A DNA stretch of 64,000 nucleotides. Origin: Myoxocephalus aenaeus. Lineage: Eukaryota; Chordata; Actinopteri; Perciformes; Cottidae. The stretch lies in NCBI GenBank assembly GCA_038501785.1, contig JBAMJR010000053.1, forward strand, positions 9,917,001-9,981,000, written 5' to 3'. Shown in pieces: positions 1-12,755 of this stretch. The position numbers were made by a program, and so were the translations under genes. Each line of letters begins with the position of its first letter. Within the stretch, counting starts at the first letter, position 1. The notes under the pieces are model-generated. The model worked only from the letters and a program-made list of their open reading frames with translations. It had not been told where the DNA came from and made no database searches.

Positions 1-2270
1 GGCGCCAATCGGATGCGGACTCAGATCACGGAGGTGCTGAACATGGACCTGATTCGTCAGCAGGCTGACAACGATGCTGTCGACATCCAGGGGCTCGCCT
101 CTTACATTATCACCACCATGGGCAAGATGTGTGCACCAGTTAGGGATGAGGATATCAAGAAGCTCCGCGACAGCCCGGATAACATAGTGACACTGTTTAG
201 GTACGCACACAAATGGGATTTAAAGCCTTTAAAAACATTTGTTTTAATTGTATTGTCTGTTTTGAGAGAATAATCTTTGAGTTAAATAATTTAACTATTT
301 TATATGAAGGAAGTTAATCCGGATGTCTTTTTTACACCCCAGGGAGATCTTCCGTGTGCTGGACCTGATGAAGGCTGACGCAGTCAACTTTAAAATCTAT
401 AATCTGAGGCCTGTGCTGCAGAGGCAGGGTGTCGAATATGAGCGGGCAACGTTTCAAAGCATCCTGGACCAAACCCCCAGTGAGTGAACAAGGAGAGGGT
501 TTTCCCTACACCTTTTTAATTACGTATATTTTTTTATCCTTTCTGTAGCCAGGTTGTACCAAAATGTGTATTCTCGTCCAAAAAATAGCATTAAGAACAA
601 ACTCCTCAATCGGTATTACTGCGATAAACCTTTTCAGGTGCTTTGGACCACACCACCTCGTGGATCAAGTCAGCAATTGCGGAGCTGTCGACCTTCATCA
701 CCAAAGAACCGACTGATGGTCAGGGGAAAGGACAGAAACTGATGCCCGGGCCCTTTCAGGTCCTCAACGTTGCCTTCCTCCGCATCCTTACATGGGACTA
801 CGATAGGATTCCACTGCCCGAGGTGAGTGTGTCTTGAATTTGTGTATGTAACTGAGAGAAAGAGATTATATTACCTCTTTGTATCTCTGGTGTTCATTTA
901 TTAATTATTTATTGTTGGAAGCAGTGAGTCTTAACATGAGTTAGTGAGGTAACCAAATAGTGAGCTTTCAGAAGTGCCAGGCTAGCCGTTTCCACCAGAA
1001 GACAAATATTTCCCAAAATGTGAAACCATCCCTGAATCTCTTCTTGCGCAGACCTGGCTGACCGATGAGACGCGTCTGCGGGAGATTCAACGGCAGCTCC
1101 GGCAGAGTCAGGCGGTGAACGAGGTGCTGCTCATTATCTACAGCACCGTTGGAGGGGCCATCCAGGGTCTGCCCGCCTTGTCTGACCGCCTGAAGAGGAT
1201 GATTAGTGTGTTGCTGGACGGGATGCACAGCCCGTCAGTTCACTTTTAAACATTTTTTTTTTTTTTATCCATGTTTTAAGGCATGGTCCCAGTGTTTTGA
1301 AGTGGGTTTGTATGAGGTACTTATCCATAGTCGGGGTATTTACTAACGTAGATGGCGGTCGGCACACTCACAGCTTGGAGAAACTTGCAGGAGTATCAGC
1401 ACGGGACCAAAGCAATGAAGCCTACTGCTGTGGACGGGGGCTGCAGCTACATGTATTTTTAGACACCTAAAAAAAGGCTCACTTGAAAAAGAAACGTCAG
1501 CGTACCCTAAATTTAGAATATTTTCCAGCTGGTAACTGAACTGAAAGTGAAACTTATCGACACTGCTGTCATCGGTCTGGGGGTTTTGAAGAGAGAAAAG
1601 ATAAATGTCACTTCAGTACCCCGTCAGAAAATATATTCTGTCTACAACCCCACTTTAAAACACCAGAACTATCCCTTGACCTCCACAATCTGTATTCAAA
1701 CAAGCATCAGATCGTCACAGGTTCACTCTCCTCTCCTATCTGCAGGGCCTTCAACCTAGGCGACGCACTAGAGAGCGTGAGCGCTCAGATCTGCTGTGAG
1801 CTCAACAAGTCTCTAACGGAGAGGAGCTACCCCGCCCTGAGCCCGGCGCTGCAGGCCATCCTCACAGGCCAGATCCGCAGCATCACCCAGAAGGACAATC
1901 CCATCCGCACTCTCGTTGGTAAGACAGCGTGGGCTCGAGGGACTGTTTTCTTTCCTCAAATATTGGCATTTTCTAACCTTTCTCGTACTCATTTTGTTTC
2001 TGTGCAGAGGATCGGGTGCAGCAGTTCTTTATAGCGCTCATCTGTGATCCGAAACCCCAGGTCAAACTTGAACAGGTGCCCGCCGGCCTGACCGCCATTA
2101 AGCCGGAAATATCATCGGTGGGAGCAAAGTTCATCTCCCTAGTTAACTACAACAAGCTTGTCTATGGACCTTTCTACGCGGATATCATCAAGAAGCTGAT
2201 GTTCAGGAGCAGTGCACCAGCAGCAAACCCTCTGCAGGACACCTCTCAGGACTCAGTCACCTCCAATTAA
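1..2270 (+). CDS. tcp11l2: T-complex 11-like protein 2 (TCP11 family), 3' part, six exons
   Basis: Coding exons are 1(partial)-200, 343-479, 638-822, 1052-1233, 1746-1918 and 2008-2270, ending at TAA 2268-2270. All introns are GT-AG, and the phases (2, 1, 0, 2, 1) join without a break into 379 residues. The translation matches vertebrate TCP11L2 as I recall it: an N-terminal MRTQITEVLNMDLIRQQAD segment, then TMGKMCAPVRDED, REIFRVLDLMKAD, a VEYER motif, SALDHTTSWIK, and near the end VNYNKLVYGPFYADIIKKL. These fit TCP11L2 better than TCP11L1 or TCP11. Family proteins run about 500-520 residues, so roughly the first 140 lie upstream of the window. TCP11-family proteins are largely helical and poorly characterised: TCP11 itself is linked to sperm function, and TCP11L2 has been linked to muscle-cell differentiation. 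No catalytic motif, signal peptide or membrane segment is visible. The frame is intact with no sign of decay. Confidence 0.92.
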
Positions 2271-3335
2271 AGCCAAAGTCTGTCTTGTGTAGTCTAAGGA
2301 GTCTGTTTGCTACTACACATAGCTAAAGCTAAGGAGGCACTACAATAGCGAGGATGTGCAACTGCTTCGCTCAAGCCAGTGTACTCCAATAGTTGGAGTT
2401 ACCTTCAATGTATTGCAAATGTAGTTTTTTCTCACTGCATTGAGCAGTGAAAGCACTGCAGTGTAGGCGCCAAGCAGGAGACATTTAATGTGACCTGCAT
2501 CCTTTGTGATAAATGCTCTAAAAGATGCTTCGCTGTGAATATTTTTCAGCTTCAAACCCGGAACACCAGTGTTACAGCGCTCCATTTCTGAACCTCATGG
2601 TGATCCCTACATGGGGAATGTGTCTGTAGTTAGAGGGGTCCAGAGGGGGAAAGATCAAAACCAGTGTGTCCAATACAGTAAGCTTTATAAAGTAAAGAAA
2701 CTGTTATATTTAGAAAAGTAGCACATGAGATTCCTTATGGAGAACAAATTATTTATCACTGCTAAATTCTAAGGTAACTATGTATATAATATAACTACCG
2801 TTAACTATGACCACCCTTGAACAAATTAATACAAAACACAAGATAGCCCTTCTCCCACGGAATTCATCTTTTTGTTTGTTCTCCCTTTTGCTTCTTTATT
2901 ATCCTGATAACTTAACTTTCTGCATTTCTTTAATCCACTTGTATTACTTTACAGCAAAAAAACAACTGTTTTTAACGTCTGCATGAATAGCTTTGTGTTT
3001 GTGTTTTATAATCAGGAGTCATATGTTGTATGTTCTATACTTTTACTTATTGTCTGCCAGTGGAATACTTGTTACATTGACTTAGTTGCCATGTTTGTTC
3101 CATGCTGAGGTCCTGTAGTTGTTACAGTATTGCTGTGTTGGCAGTTAGAACCTGTGGGGAAATGAAAGAGGCTGAACTAAAAAGTGAATTTGTGTCCAAA
3201 AATTTCCATTGGTCCCAATAATGCACAAAGAAAAGTGATATGTACTTTTGAAAAGGTTTATGTACAATGTGGGAAGCTGTTGTTGTTTTCTTCTGTACCA
3301 CAGTTAATATAATACAACTTTTAAAAGAAAATTGA
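2271..3335 (+). other. tcp11l2: Probable 3' UTR of tcp11l2
   Basis: This AT-rich, non-coding stretch follows the tcp11l2 stop codon. No canonical AATAAA lies in its first kilobase. Two overlapping variant hexamers, AATATA (3306-3311) and AATACA (3311-3316), sit just before a T/GT-rich stretch at 3338-3380, which is the expected layout of a cleavage site near 3330. A canonical AATAAA occurs at 3608-3613 and would mark a longer transcript. The 3' end is inferred; transcript data would settle it. Confidence 0.45.
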
Positions 3336-3340
3336 CCACG

Positions 3341-5959
3341 TCTTTGTTTTTGTTTTGAGGAGAGATTTGAAGTGTGTGTGTGTGGGGGGGCTAAAACATG
3401 ATATCTAAGTCTGTGTTTTATAAGAAGGCCTCAGGGAAAACGTTAAGTGCTGTGAAGCTGCAGACTTGAGCTGGGAAATATCCCCTGAAATCAATAACAC
3501 AATTAATTATCTTCTCCTCTGAAGTGATTAAGGAGACAATATTGATTATCTGTCCTCACACTGGATCTGCAAATATCAAGCTGTGAACATCCCTCGTCAG
3601 AAATGTAAATAAAAATACAGTTATATATATATATATATATATATATACACCTGTTAGTTTCTTGATGCCCAAACTGGCATTTTCAAATAGCTTTCTTCTA
3701 ATCTACAGAAAACAGTCCAAAACATCACACAAATGGTTAATTTAATATCACATCTATCATATTACATGAATAATAGCTCATGTGAAAGAAAAGCAGCAAA
3801 TAATCTTAAGATTTAGTTCACGTGCGCTTGAAAAATGACTAAAATTTGACAAATCGATTAGTTGACAGATCAACCAGACAACAGCAAAGCTTTTTGGTTG
3901 TTTCAGACTCACTAAATGAATAACTGCATAAGTTATCTGGCGTCAGTTGTCTTTATTGTTCTGTTTTTATAAAAGGTGGAATGTTTGGCCTCATTGGAGA
4001 GGACAGATTAAGAAAGAGATTGTGGAAAGACAGGGGACACCAGGGCCACAGGTGGAATTTCAAACCCGGGCCTGTGTCTTGAAGTCTTTAATACTTTGGG
4101 TGTGGATCCACCAGATGAGCTGGTGAAATTAATATCTCTGTATCAGGTCAACTGAAACCCATTGTCTGTTGTTGCTATATAGAGAAAGGAGCTGCTCATC
4201 TCTGCTGCGGGCTGGAGGCTCCAGGCCTCATTCATTACACCTTGAATCTCTTGGTTGAGAAAGATAAACGTCTGCCGCCCCCTGCTGGTCAACATCTGGC
4301 TCTGCAGTGGACATGTGGAGGAGGACTTGAGGCCTCGGCGCTCACAGAGAGATGGTACTTGGGTCCACCTTAAAGGATGGGTTTGAGGCCTTAGGGGGGG
4401 GGGGGGGGGGGCAATGAATGGTCCCTGTGTTTAATGTCACATTCCTATGAATTGTGGGTAATTCCCTTGGGCAGAGTCTGCATCTAATGCTGACTTACGG
4501 AAAGGGTTCATCAAGGGCTCAAAATGTCTGCCAGAGACTCAAACACTTGACGGTGTATAATATTGAAAATAGCACACCATAAAAATGTATGAATGTTATA
4601 TCAGCCACGTTTTGAATCACAATTGTCATGTGTTTTCCTTGTTGATTTCTAAATCTTAGGATTCATCATCACTAAGAAATGTTTTTTTCTCTCCCAAGAA
4701 CACCGTGTTATTCACGTAAAACATCCACATCTGGAGGCAGTTACAAGATTTGTGTTGCTTAAAGCTGACCGTAAGATACACAATCGCAGACATAGATGTT
4801 GCAGAGTTACAGAAATATCACGAAGGTTTGAGTGCTGAAAGTTCTTGTAATGGAGTCTAGTCCTTCAATAAATGTTCCCTTCATGCAGGTTATAATGTTC
4901 TCTTTCTGTTGATTCAACTTTAGGTAAACAGACGTAGTCCGTGTTGTGGAAGTACAGGTGTTCCGTCACGACCAATAAATCCATCAATATAAATGTGGTG
5001 GATTAAGCTTCAGCCACTGAACCAAAGTAAGTCCAAGAAGAAAAGAAGATTGTCACCTTCAATTATTTTTTATAAATCATATTTTTGCACATCACAGTGT
5101 TTTGGTCTTTGAGTTGTGACTTCAGTAGGAATCTTTATTTTATTTACATGGATGCTTCTAGAAATGATGATGCACGCAGCTCATGAACCATTTTGATCAA
5201 CAGGATCTGATGGAGCCAAATATGAATTTTAGCTAGCCATATAAATATAGATTTTAATTTCCAAGAATGTTTTTATTTTTCATAATACAATCCAGCAATT
5301 TTTGAAATCATATCAAACGGTGATGTGTGGTCCCACTGGTTTATGTGAGTCTCCTCCTTGTCCACTTTTCAGACTCTCTGCACAACACCGCCCTCTGGTG
5401 GACACAATTAACAACACACTTTTAAGTGTGACATCATTGCCATCTTAGCTGGGGCCACAGTTGTATAATCAACCGGATGCTGTCTGGCAGAAATCAGAGG
5501 AGATCTTTCATTTCTCTTGCATTACAGGCTGATCCCAAACCACACAAGGTCTAGAAAACTCACGTTCTAGCTTGTGGCGAGCCAAACAGCAGAGGTCACG
5601 TTAACAGCAGAGGTCATGTTGTTCAGCACTGCATGGGGGCGAGGGGCTTAGGGAATGGGACATGACTCGTGAGCATGGGAAAAGGGAAGTGGCCAGCTTT
5701 TTGGACGTCAAATATCAAACCGGAGTCGTACACAGGAGACCGTCTTTGATCTGACCACAATGTTGGACAGTGTTGATCTGACCAAATTAGACCCGACGGT
5801 TTGTGAGCGGAAACCGGCGGCGAACAGTCCACTCTGTGCTTTTCTCAAGATGCACCGTGGATGTGCAACAAATAGTCTTTGAGGCCAGATTGATTAACCA
5901 GATTGATAGGAGGGCGAAAGCCTTGTGAGGGAGTCTTGTCGAGGATTTTGCGCGCGCAC

Positions 5960-5991
<32 letters not shown>

Positions 5992-6390
5992 CCTGCAGTC
6001 CGACACTGGAGTAGAGAGAAAAGCGTCGGCTTCGAGGCCCCGTCTTACCCTTAAAGGAGGGAAGGAAGCAGCGGGGCCGTTCCCGATTCAGAGAAGGACT
6101 GACGACAGATAGCATCTTGGGAATCTGTGTACAGTGGAATGAGTCATGTGTGCAGTGCCTACTACCTGTGCCTGACATTTACTACCGGTGTTTACAGTGT
6201 TGGCCACAGGGTGAAATGGCACCTGGCTTCTTTTATTGTCAGAGGGAACGTGAAGGCCCAAACTCAAACCACAGTGAGGTGCACTGAGCTTCGTCTGTGT
6301 GAGAGCATAGACGAAGACATTTATGTTGGACGTTCAAGACATTTACCTCTTTACAGCACGGGCCTGTAACATTTTTTAAATACAGCAAGT
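3341..6390. other. Intergenic stretch, no gene seen
   Basis: AT-rich spacer DNA. It contains a (TA)n tract (3622-3647), a SINE-like remnant (3972-4110), an 18-base G run (4394-4411), a pair of 18-bp tandem units (5585-5620) and a (CA)n tract with a short CG start (5951-5991). The short open frames around 5.6-6.4 kb run through simple repeat, lack exon-like boundaries and resemble no protein I know. Confidence 0.6.
3972..4110 (-). mobile_element. Decayed tRNA-derived SINE fragment
   Basis: On the minus strand a B-box-like GGTTTGAAATTCC (complement of 4054-4066) is followed by CACCTGTGGCCC, a C/T-rich middle and a CTGTCCTCTCCAATGAGGCC-type tail. This order resembles a tRNA-headed SINE I recall from many percomorph genomes. 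The A box and most of the tRNA head are not recognisable, so this would be an old truncated copy. The family name is not assigned. Confidence 0.4.
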
Positions 6391-6394
6391 CAAT

Positions 6395-6850
6395 TCAGTT
6401 TTGGGTCACTTGGGGGCAGTGGACCAAGCTGGAGACAAAGCATTGATATATACTGTACATATAATCGTCTCATCAAGTTATGTTGGTGCACAGCTAGCTA
6501 ATTATACATAAAGCAGACACAGAGCAACATTAGCATTCAGTCAAAGTCTTGTTTCCGGCCACCCGATGAATAGAAGTCCGATATTCACTCAGTCCACCAA
6601 CTTCTTTTTAGCTGCTGAAGGTTATGTTCACAAGCGAGCCACCAATTTTGTCTGTCTGCAGTTTGGCGTCGTGGTGTGTGGTGAACGGTGGGTTTACCAG
6701 AGTTTCATTTAAAAAAACAAAAACAGCTGGAAACGAGGTCGACAAGAGCGGTGAGAACGAACGAAAACACTCCCAAGTCTAACTAACCTTTTCACCTGAG
6801 TCATTTGATCCGTCGTCAATATGAACATATTGTATAGTGCAGCATTAAAA
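6395..6850 (-). repeat. Dispersed percomorph-type repeat, copy 1
   Basis: Recognised from its wording, such as AGCTAGCTAATTATACATAAAG and GCAACATTAGCATTCA, which recurs in many fish genomes in my recollection. Its reverse complement shares an ordered series of motifs with 14170-14450 in this window: AGACAAA, GTGAACA, GAGTGAATRTYGGAC and TCATCRGGTGG. The two are therefore probably diverged copies in opposite orientation. There is no coding capacity. Ends are approximate. Confidence 0.5.
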
Positions 6851-7079
6851 CCTGTTGTTGAAATACAGTCGGGGTTTGGACCTTTCCCCTCACGCTATCG
6901 ATGTGACAAATGGACGAGTCATGATGTGAAGGACCCAATCCAGCGCCCAATCAGCTCTTTTCTAGACAACACACACTCTTTTCCCCGCTCTTCCCCTTTC
7001 AGTTTGTGCGTGACAAGTCTGAGGAGTTTATTAGCCAATAGATAAATGCAAAGGGAAGTAGCTGTGGACCAACGGTGCC

Positions 7080-7960
7080 AATATCTACACCGGGGTCAGG
7101 CAGACGGAGGAAGCGCAGTGTGGGGATGATAAGCTCTCAGATAAACCCGTGTTTGTGTTGTGGGTCACCGTCTGCAGAGGAAACACGCGAAGGACGCTGA
7201 ATCGTCCCTGATTCCGCGCTCCGTTCGGCCGCCCTCTAAAGCACACAATCCTTTTGTGTCGCTGACTGTCAAGTTCATCCGACAACGTCCAGATCGCTCA
7301 AACATTTCCAGTTAAACCGCTCTCCGATTACAGCTTTGGGTAGTTTTCACCGCCGCTTCTGCGGAGGGCCCGAAGACCTTACGTAATCACGGCATAACTC
7401 TTATTCTGTTGAAAAATCGTTCTGTTCTTTAAAAGATCTGAGACGCTTAAATCCCACATTCTCTAAAAGAGGCGGACGCGGCGAGCCTCGGCGCTTTAGA
7501 AGAGGTGCAGAGCTTACAGGAGGAGGAGAGTCTGCACTCATCCAGTGCGAGGCGCTGGCAATAAATAAAGACCACACCATATATGTGCATTTCCTCTCCG
7601 CGGCCTTATGGAAACACATCACCTGGAGGCGCGACCCCTCGACCTTGTCGAGTCACAGCACCGTGAGCAGGAGACAAACGCTCTCAGATTTACAGGGGAG
7701 GAGATGCCGTTCCTGGCCGGCCGCGGCGGCTCGGCTGACCATAATAGGCGGTGGTTGAAAAGTGTTGCCGGTTAATTGAAGTTTCCCTGAGCAGAAGGAG
7801 AATATCTGCTAAACCCGGGAGGCGGAGGAGCCCATTTTTTTGGTGTGTGAGGTATACAGAAGGCCGGTCGTCACAGCAACAGGCAGAAAAACTCCACCGG
7901 CAGAAAGGTGTCCGAGGAAGAGCACGACGAAGGGCCGCGAATCTGCAAGTCAAGAGAGAT
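7080..7960. other. CpG-rich intergenic patch
   Basis: This block is visibly richer in G+C and CpG than its surroundings, with clusters such as GGCCGGCCGCGGCGGC near 7717-7732. It sits about 13.7 kb upstream of the ppp1r12a start. It has no recognisable protein-coding exon. It could be an orphan CpG island, a promoter of an unannotated non-coding transcript, or an enhancer. The call rests on composition only. Confidence 0.4.
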
Positions 7961-8244
7961 ATGAAAGGCCTTACCTTTTATATACATGTGCGAGGATCCA
8001 TAAATAGCGCTCGCTATCCTACCATTTTCCTGATAAACGTTTCAAACATTCTCCATTTTATTGAATTCAGGCCACTCAGACTAGTTTTTAAAATGCTGGA
8101 AAATAATATATTCACATCGGCTTCATACTTTTCTAAACAACATATTATATTCTTTGCTACTGTACATAATAGATTCAAAGTGACAACTGGAAGCACAACA
8201 CCATTGTTTTTTTGCCTAATATCTTTAAGCATTTGTATTTTTTT

Positions 8245-8248
<4 letters not shown>

Positions 8249-8292
<44 letters not shown>
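8249..8292. repeat. (AT)n microsatellite
   Basis: Alternating AT for about 44 bases with one G interruption at 8281. A long open frame (about 7.75-8.55 kb) reads through it only because the repeat happens to lack stops. Confidence 0.95.
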
Positions 8293-10226
8293 TTACATGC
8301 AAGACCTTCCACTGTGTGGTGACCATCGCTCCCAGTATGTCTGCCATCTTGCAAGCCTCTTTCTAAGAACCATCAGTCCCAAGCTGGTGGACCAATGTGC
8401 CACTAAAACATGGGAGAATTCCCCAACCTGTCTGGTCGCCCCTCTTGGAAGTGAGAGGAACCAAAATGGCTGCCACCCCCCTATTTTCCATGCCTGTCGC
8501 TGTGCCATGGCAGCAGTAAATATTGACGTCTGCCTGAGTGGGTGACAGCTCATACCACTAAAATGTAGCCCGGTATTGAACCCTGGTTTGGACTTGAGCC
8601 CCTTCCATTAATTTGGCTATTTCAGCACACATTTACCGCATAGCAATGGGCCTTGCAGCTGTCCCAAGCTCTGTCAACTCCCATCTAGCCTTGGAGCTGG
8701 GGCCACAGGATAATGCCGAAGTGAGCGGGCTCAGGGGTGCAGCGGACATGTTGTCTCTACTCCCAGAATGCAGTGCTCTGCTCAGATAGTTGAGCTGTAT
8801 CCAAATAGATTTTTGGACTAATATCATGAACTCATAGGAACTTAGGAAAAGTCAACAGCGAGATTCTGACTGATTTACAGTAATTATGCACATAACTTAC
8901 TATAATAACTATAATTTATTGGGGTACGATACACATTCAACATCTGGCAAAATAGTGTCTTAGTCAATGATAACGGCAAATATTCTGCAGGTTTAAACTT
9001 TTTTTTAACATCCATGTGCATGCTGATTTGATTAAATTAATGTTTCCATTGTGAGCGTCCTGTAAGATTTAGAATGACCACCATTCAGGATATTAACTCT
9101 ATTATGTTTCACGTGATGTAGCCATTAATTCAACTTTTTTTTTGGGGGGGGGGGGGACTAAATGCGTTGTTATATGTTATATATCGGATTTGGTTTCCAT
9201 AAAACAACATTATTCCACCCACTTCACTCAAAAAGGCCTCATTCTGTATTTCAGCGACGCTCATTGGTTTTTGGATCAGGACTCAAAGCTGCACTTGAAA
9301 CGTTGAATTCATGAAGCTGATCTGGCAGCAGGAGCGGGGCCAAACTTGCCAACACAACAGCCTTTCATTCGCCATTTGTCTGCGCTGTCACACATGCACT
9401 GGTACTTCCCCTCCATCAATCTCACTCACTCACACACTCAGCTCGCCCACACAATCTGCTTCATCACCTTCCTCGTTCTCTTGTTCCATCTCGCTCTTGG
9501 TCCTCCCCCCCCCCCTCCTCCTCCTTCCTACTTATTTTCATCCTCCGTCCCACCCGTTCTGTGTGAGCGTGTGCGGGGTCGTACGGGGTTCATGCATGAG
9601 GCAGTGGCACTGGGTTGAGAACGGGGCCATGTGGGGTCTGTGTGACATCAGCGGGGATAAAGCCAGAGAGGGTCACCCCTTCAGCAAAGCCTTCTTTATT
9701 CCCCCCCCCCCCCCATCCCCTCTCTCCACTGTTTCTATATCTGATGGGCTCTAGAACACTGAGCCCTTGACAACATCTGGGAATACAGAGATGGATATGA
9801 TGGCTGCCAGGAACTAGCATCCCCTCATTTCTCTCCTTGTATTTGCTTGTGCCTGCACTCATATTAAAATGTCTAAAAGATGATGAAGTGTGACCTTGAC
9901 AACACGATAAGTATATGTTACAACTTGTGGTCCAGTTCTCCCCACAAGTGCCCGCTGATGCCGCTGTCTTTGTGTTTTTTTTTGGTCTTCATTGTCTTAG
10001 AGAATAGTCAGTCCGTGTTGTTAAGAGTATCTGTGGTATGTTTTTAAAGTGTATTATATCCATATTGTGTGTGTGTGTCTGTAAGTCTGTGCTCACTCTG
10101 TGTTCCAGGCTCCCAGAGGGAGAGGAGACAGGGCTGGGAAGCTCTGATGGGAAAGTGGGCCAGCTCTCTCTCAGCCCTCCACTGGAGAGCTCCTTAAAAG
10201 GCCTGGAGAGATGATGTCGTGGACTA

Positions 10227-10295
<69 letters not shown>

Positions 10296-11340
10296 TCTAT
10301 GTTTTTTTTTTTCAGCGAGAAGCCCGGTAGCAGAAGCAAAGCTTTGGCCGGACTCATCATGCACATCAGAGAAACACACGACACTGATGACTTCATTGAG
10401 CTGAAATAAGGCTTCCATCCATCACAACCTGGAAAGGCTTGTTACAAATTGGGAATTAGTAGGCCTCGATGCACCGACTGGTGCTTTTATTTTTATTTTA
10501 CAGTGTCGCTTTCATTTGCGGAACTGCAGCAAAGTTCCCTTTGTTTGTAGAACAAAAAGCAGAAATGAGAAGGAAATGCAATATCACGACAGCAACAAGA
10601 GATGCAGAAGTAGTCTTTTGCAAGTTTTGTTTGTCTGAGAGTGAAACCCTGTTATATTTAGCCACTTTCCGCATACATCCTGGCACTCTGACAAATCAGA
10701 AGTATCCCAAACACATTAGCTAGCGGATGTTTTTACACGCAGCTGCTGGCTTCTCCGTTGCAGCAAGCACGACTAATTTTTTCCATCACAACCTCTGCGA
10801 TAGGGGTCAACAACCACTTCATGTACACAACGTGTGAGTCCAAAACAGATGCCCCCTTTAACCCCACACCCAATCAGTTCAGAGCCTCTGCGTGGGCTTT
10901 TCCCAGGTGAGCTTCCAGCGCCCGGAGTGAGATGCACCAGGCGTGTGTGGGCGAGCTCCTCAACCTTTCCTCATGAGGCTCCAATCTGTGAGCCATCTGC
11001 TGTTATCATGGGGAATGTTCTCCGTACACTCCATGGACATATATGTACCAGGGCTTTGACATCTCTGCTATTTTTAGCACCGGCCTGCCAATGGAGGTTG
11101 TTATGATGATGTCACGCAGGGTCTCGAAATACATCTGATTGTTTATCTTTGGTTACACTTACTGTCTGCTTTTCATGTAGTGTTTCATGTACTGTTGTGT
11201 ATCCATCTGTCATACTGGATGTTTTTTCTGGGAGGAGCTGGGCTTTATGGTGTTGTATTCTCAAAAAATATTATCAGAGCCTCAAAAACGGGTTCATTTT
11301 AATGATGTCTTCTTTACGAAAACCAGAAATCTTGTTGCTT
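8293..11340. other. Intergenic stretch, no gene seen
   Basis: Non-coding by inspection. It holds homopolymers (G run near 9146-9157, C run near 9701-9714) and a long (CT)n tract at 10227-10293 with two short breaks. Open frames here are short, low in complexity or mirror the simple repeats. No RNA gene or transposon end was recognised. Confidence 0.55.
10227..10293. repeat. (CT)n microsatellite, interrupted
   Basis: About 67 bases of CT dinucleotides with small interruptions near 10247 and 10260. It produces Ser/Leu-rich frames on the + strand and Arg/Glu-rich frames on the - strand, which are artefacts. Confidence 0.95.
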
Positions 11341-11352
11341 TCTTGGAGAGAT

Positions 11353-11672
11353 GTTAGGTGAGATGATTGATAGCTGGAGCTAGCAGCTGGTTAGCTTAAA
11401 TATGGAGCTGGAGTTAGCAGCCGGTTTGATTAGCCGATTTTAAAAGTAATAAGTTAGTGTATTACTCCCGTTAAAACCACAATCTGATATTTTTTACACA
11501 TTTGTTTTTGTACAGATTATGCAAAGCATTATGTAACTTGTTAACTGGGGCGCTTTACAAGTGTTTAAAAGTGTTTCCCCCTTTTCCAGTCTTTGTACTA
11601 GGCTAGGCTAACCAGCTGCTGGCTCCAGCTATATATTTACTCTACAGATGTAAGTGTGGTATCAATCCTCTC
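11353..11672 (-). repeat. Inverted-repeat dispersed element (AGCTGGAGC type)
   Basis: The left arm (about 11353-11396) contains GATTGATAGCTGGAGC and AGCAGCTGGTTAGCTTA. The reverse complement of the right arm (about 11608-11672) reads GATTGATACC, then AGCTGGAGCCAGCAGCTGG and TTAGCCTAGCC. The arms match except for about 30 bases missing on the left. In reverse orientation the interior reads AAAGACTGGAAAAGGGGGAA. This resembles a very common percomorph repeat I recall (TTAGCTTAGCATAAAGACTGG type). No coding capacity. Confidence 0.6.
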
Positions 11673-11675
11673 AAA

Positions 11676-12364
11676 AAAAATAAGCACACTTTACAAAATG
11701 TCAAACTATTTCCTTCAACGTTGTCAGACTGAGTTTAGCGTTGGCTTGTGCTTAAGGTTACTTCAGGAGTTAGGAGGACATGAGGCTGGAAAATCCGTCT
11801 TCCTTTGGGGCACCAAAAGCCTTGAACTCTGAACATTTTGGTATGTTTCCAGTACACTGGAGACAAAACCGGATTGCGCTGGCGTATGCTGATCCCATGT
11901 GACAGGTGAGTTGTGCTCTGTTCTGTCTGTGTTTGGAAGCTCAGACATGGGAAAGGAGAAGTCACCCTTGAGGTGTTTTTTGAGGCAGTAAAGTAGACTC
12001 CAACACCCCCCTCCTGCTTTCCTCTGCCATCCCATCACTCCCAGCCCCTATATCATCCTCCTCTCCGGCTCAGGTGAGAGCAGTTGACAGGTACCACATG
12101 TGATGAACAGCGCCAGTCGTCAACTTATCAGCTGCGACACAGCCACACCTTGCTGTGAGGCCCATGACAGTTTTTCCCTGAACACTAGACTCGCTGTATC
12201 ACGACAGGCGCCCGCATGTTCAAAATGGACGCCGTGATTTTAATATTGCCACTAAAACTGACTTGACCCAGTGCACTCTAAATGTAATCTACATCACAGA
12301 TGGCCGTTAATTAATTAGGCTCCCATCTCTGTAACAAAATTCCAATAGTGACTATATATATAAA
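11676..12364. other. Intergenic stretch, nothing recognised
   Basis: No exon-like open frame, RNA gene or transposon end was recognised here. Confidence 0.5.
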
Positions 12365-12755
12365 GCCTCATTTCCACTGGTTCAGCTCAGCTTAGCTCAA
12401 CTCAACATTTTGGTTCCATGTGCTTTTCTCTTTTTTGTTCCCAACTGCAGAAAGTACCCCCTCAGTGTCTGAGGATCATTCAATTGGCAACCAATAAGAG
12501 GAACTTCTGCAATTCATCAATTGTACGGAGTAGTGTACATATTGTGTACGTGGTGGTTTTGCAAGCTGCCAATAAAATTAAAAAAATGAAGTCGAATGAA
12601 TAAAAAGATCTTGCACACGTGACAATTCTAGTGCATTCTCTTTAACCAATCACCAGTCAGCAATGCGTTAACTCCACCCTCTAGTATCTGCTCAGCTTGC
12701 TTGGAACCTCGACCGAGGTGACACCAAAACAAGTACCAGATAATGCCAAGAACAT
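12365..12755. repeat. Dispersed MITE-like repeat (TTTCCACTG / GTCGAGGTTCCAAGC type)
   Basis: The left end begins CATTTCCACTGGTTCAGCTC. Near the right end the minus strand reads CACCTCGGTCGAGGTTCC followed by AAGCAAGCTGAGC. Both pieces belong, from memory, to a short non-coding repeat abundant in fish genomes, in which they lie at opposite ends. Exact ends and superfamily cannot be set here. Confidence 0.5.

Noticed and set aside
7751..8545. 264-codon open frame, the longest in the intergenic region
   Set aside because: It begins at a GTG, crosses an (AT)n microsatellite and a compositionally mixed region, and resembles no protein I know; no splice signals link it to a gene.
9311..9754. 147-codon + strand open frame
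   Set aside because: Low-complexity Ser/Pro/His sequence across C-rich runs, with no homology, start context or splice support.
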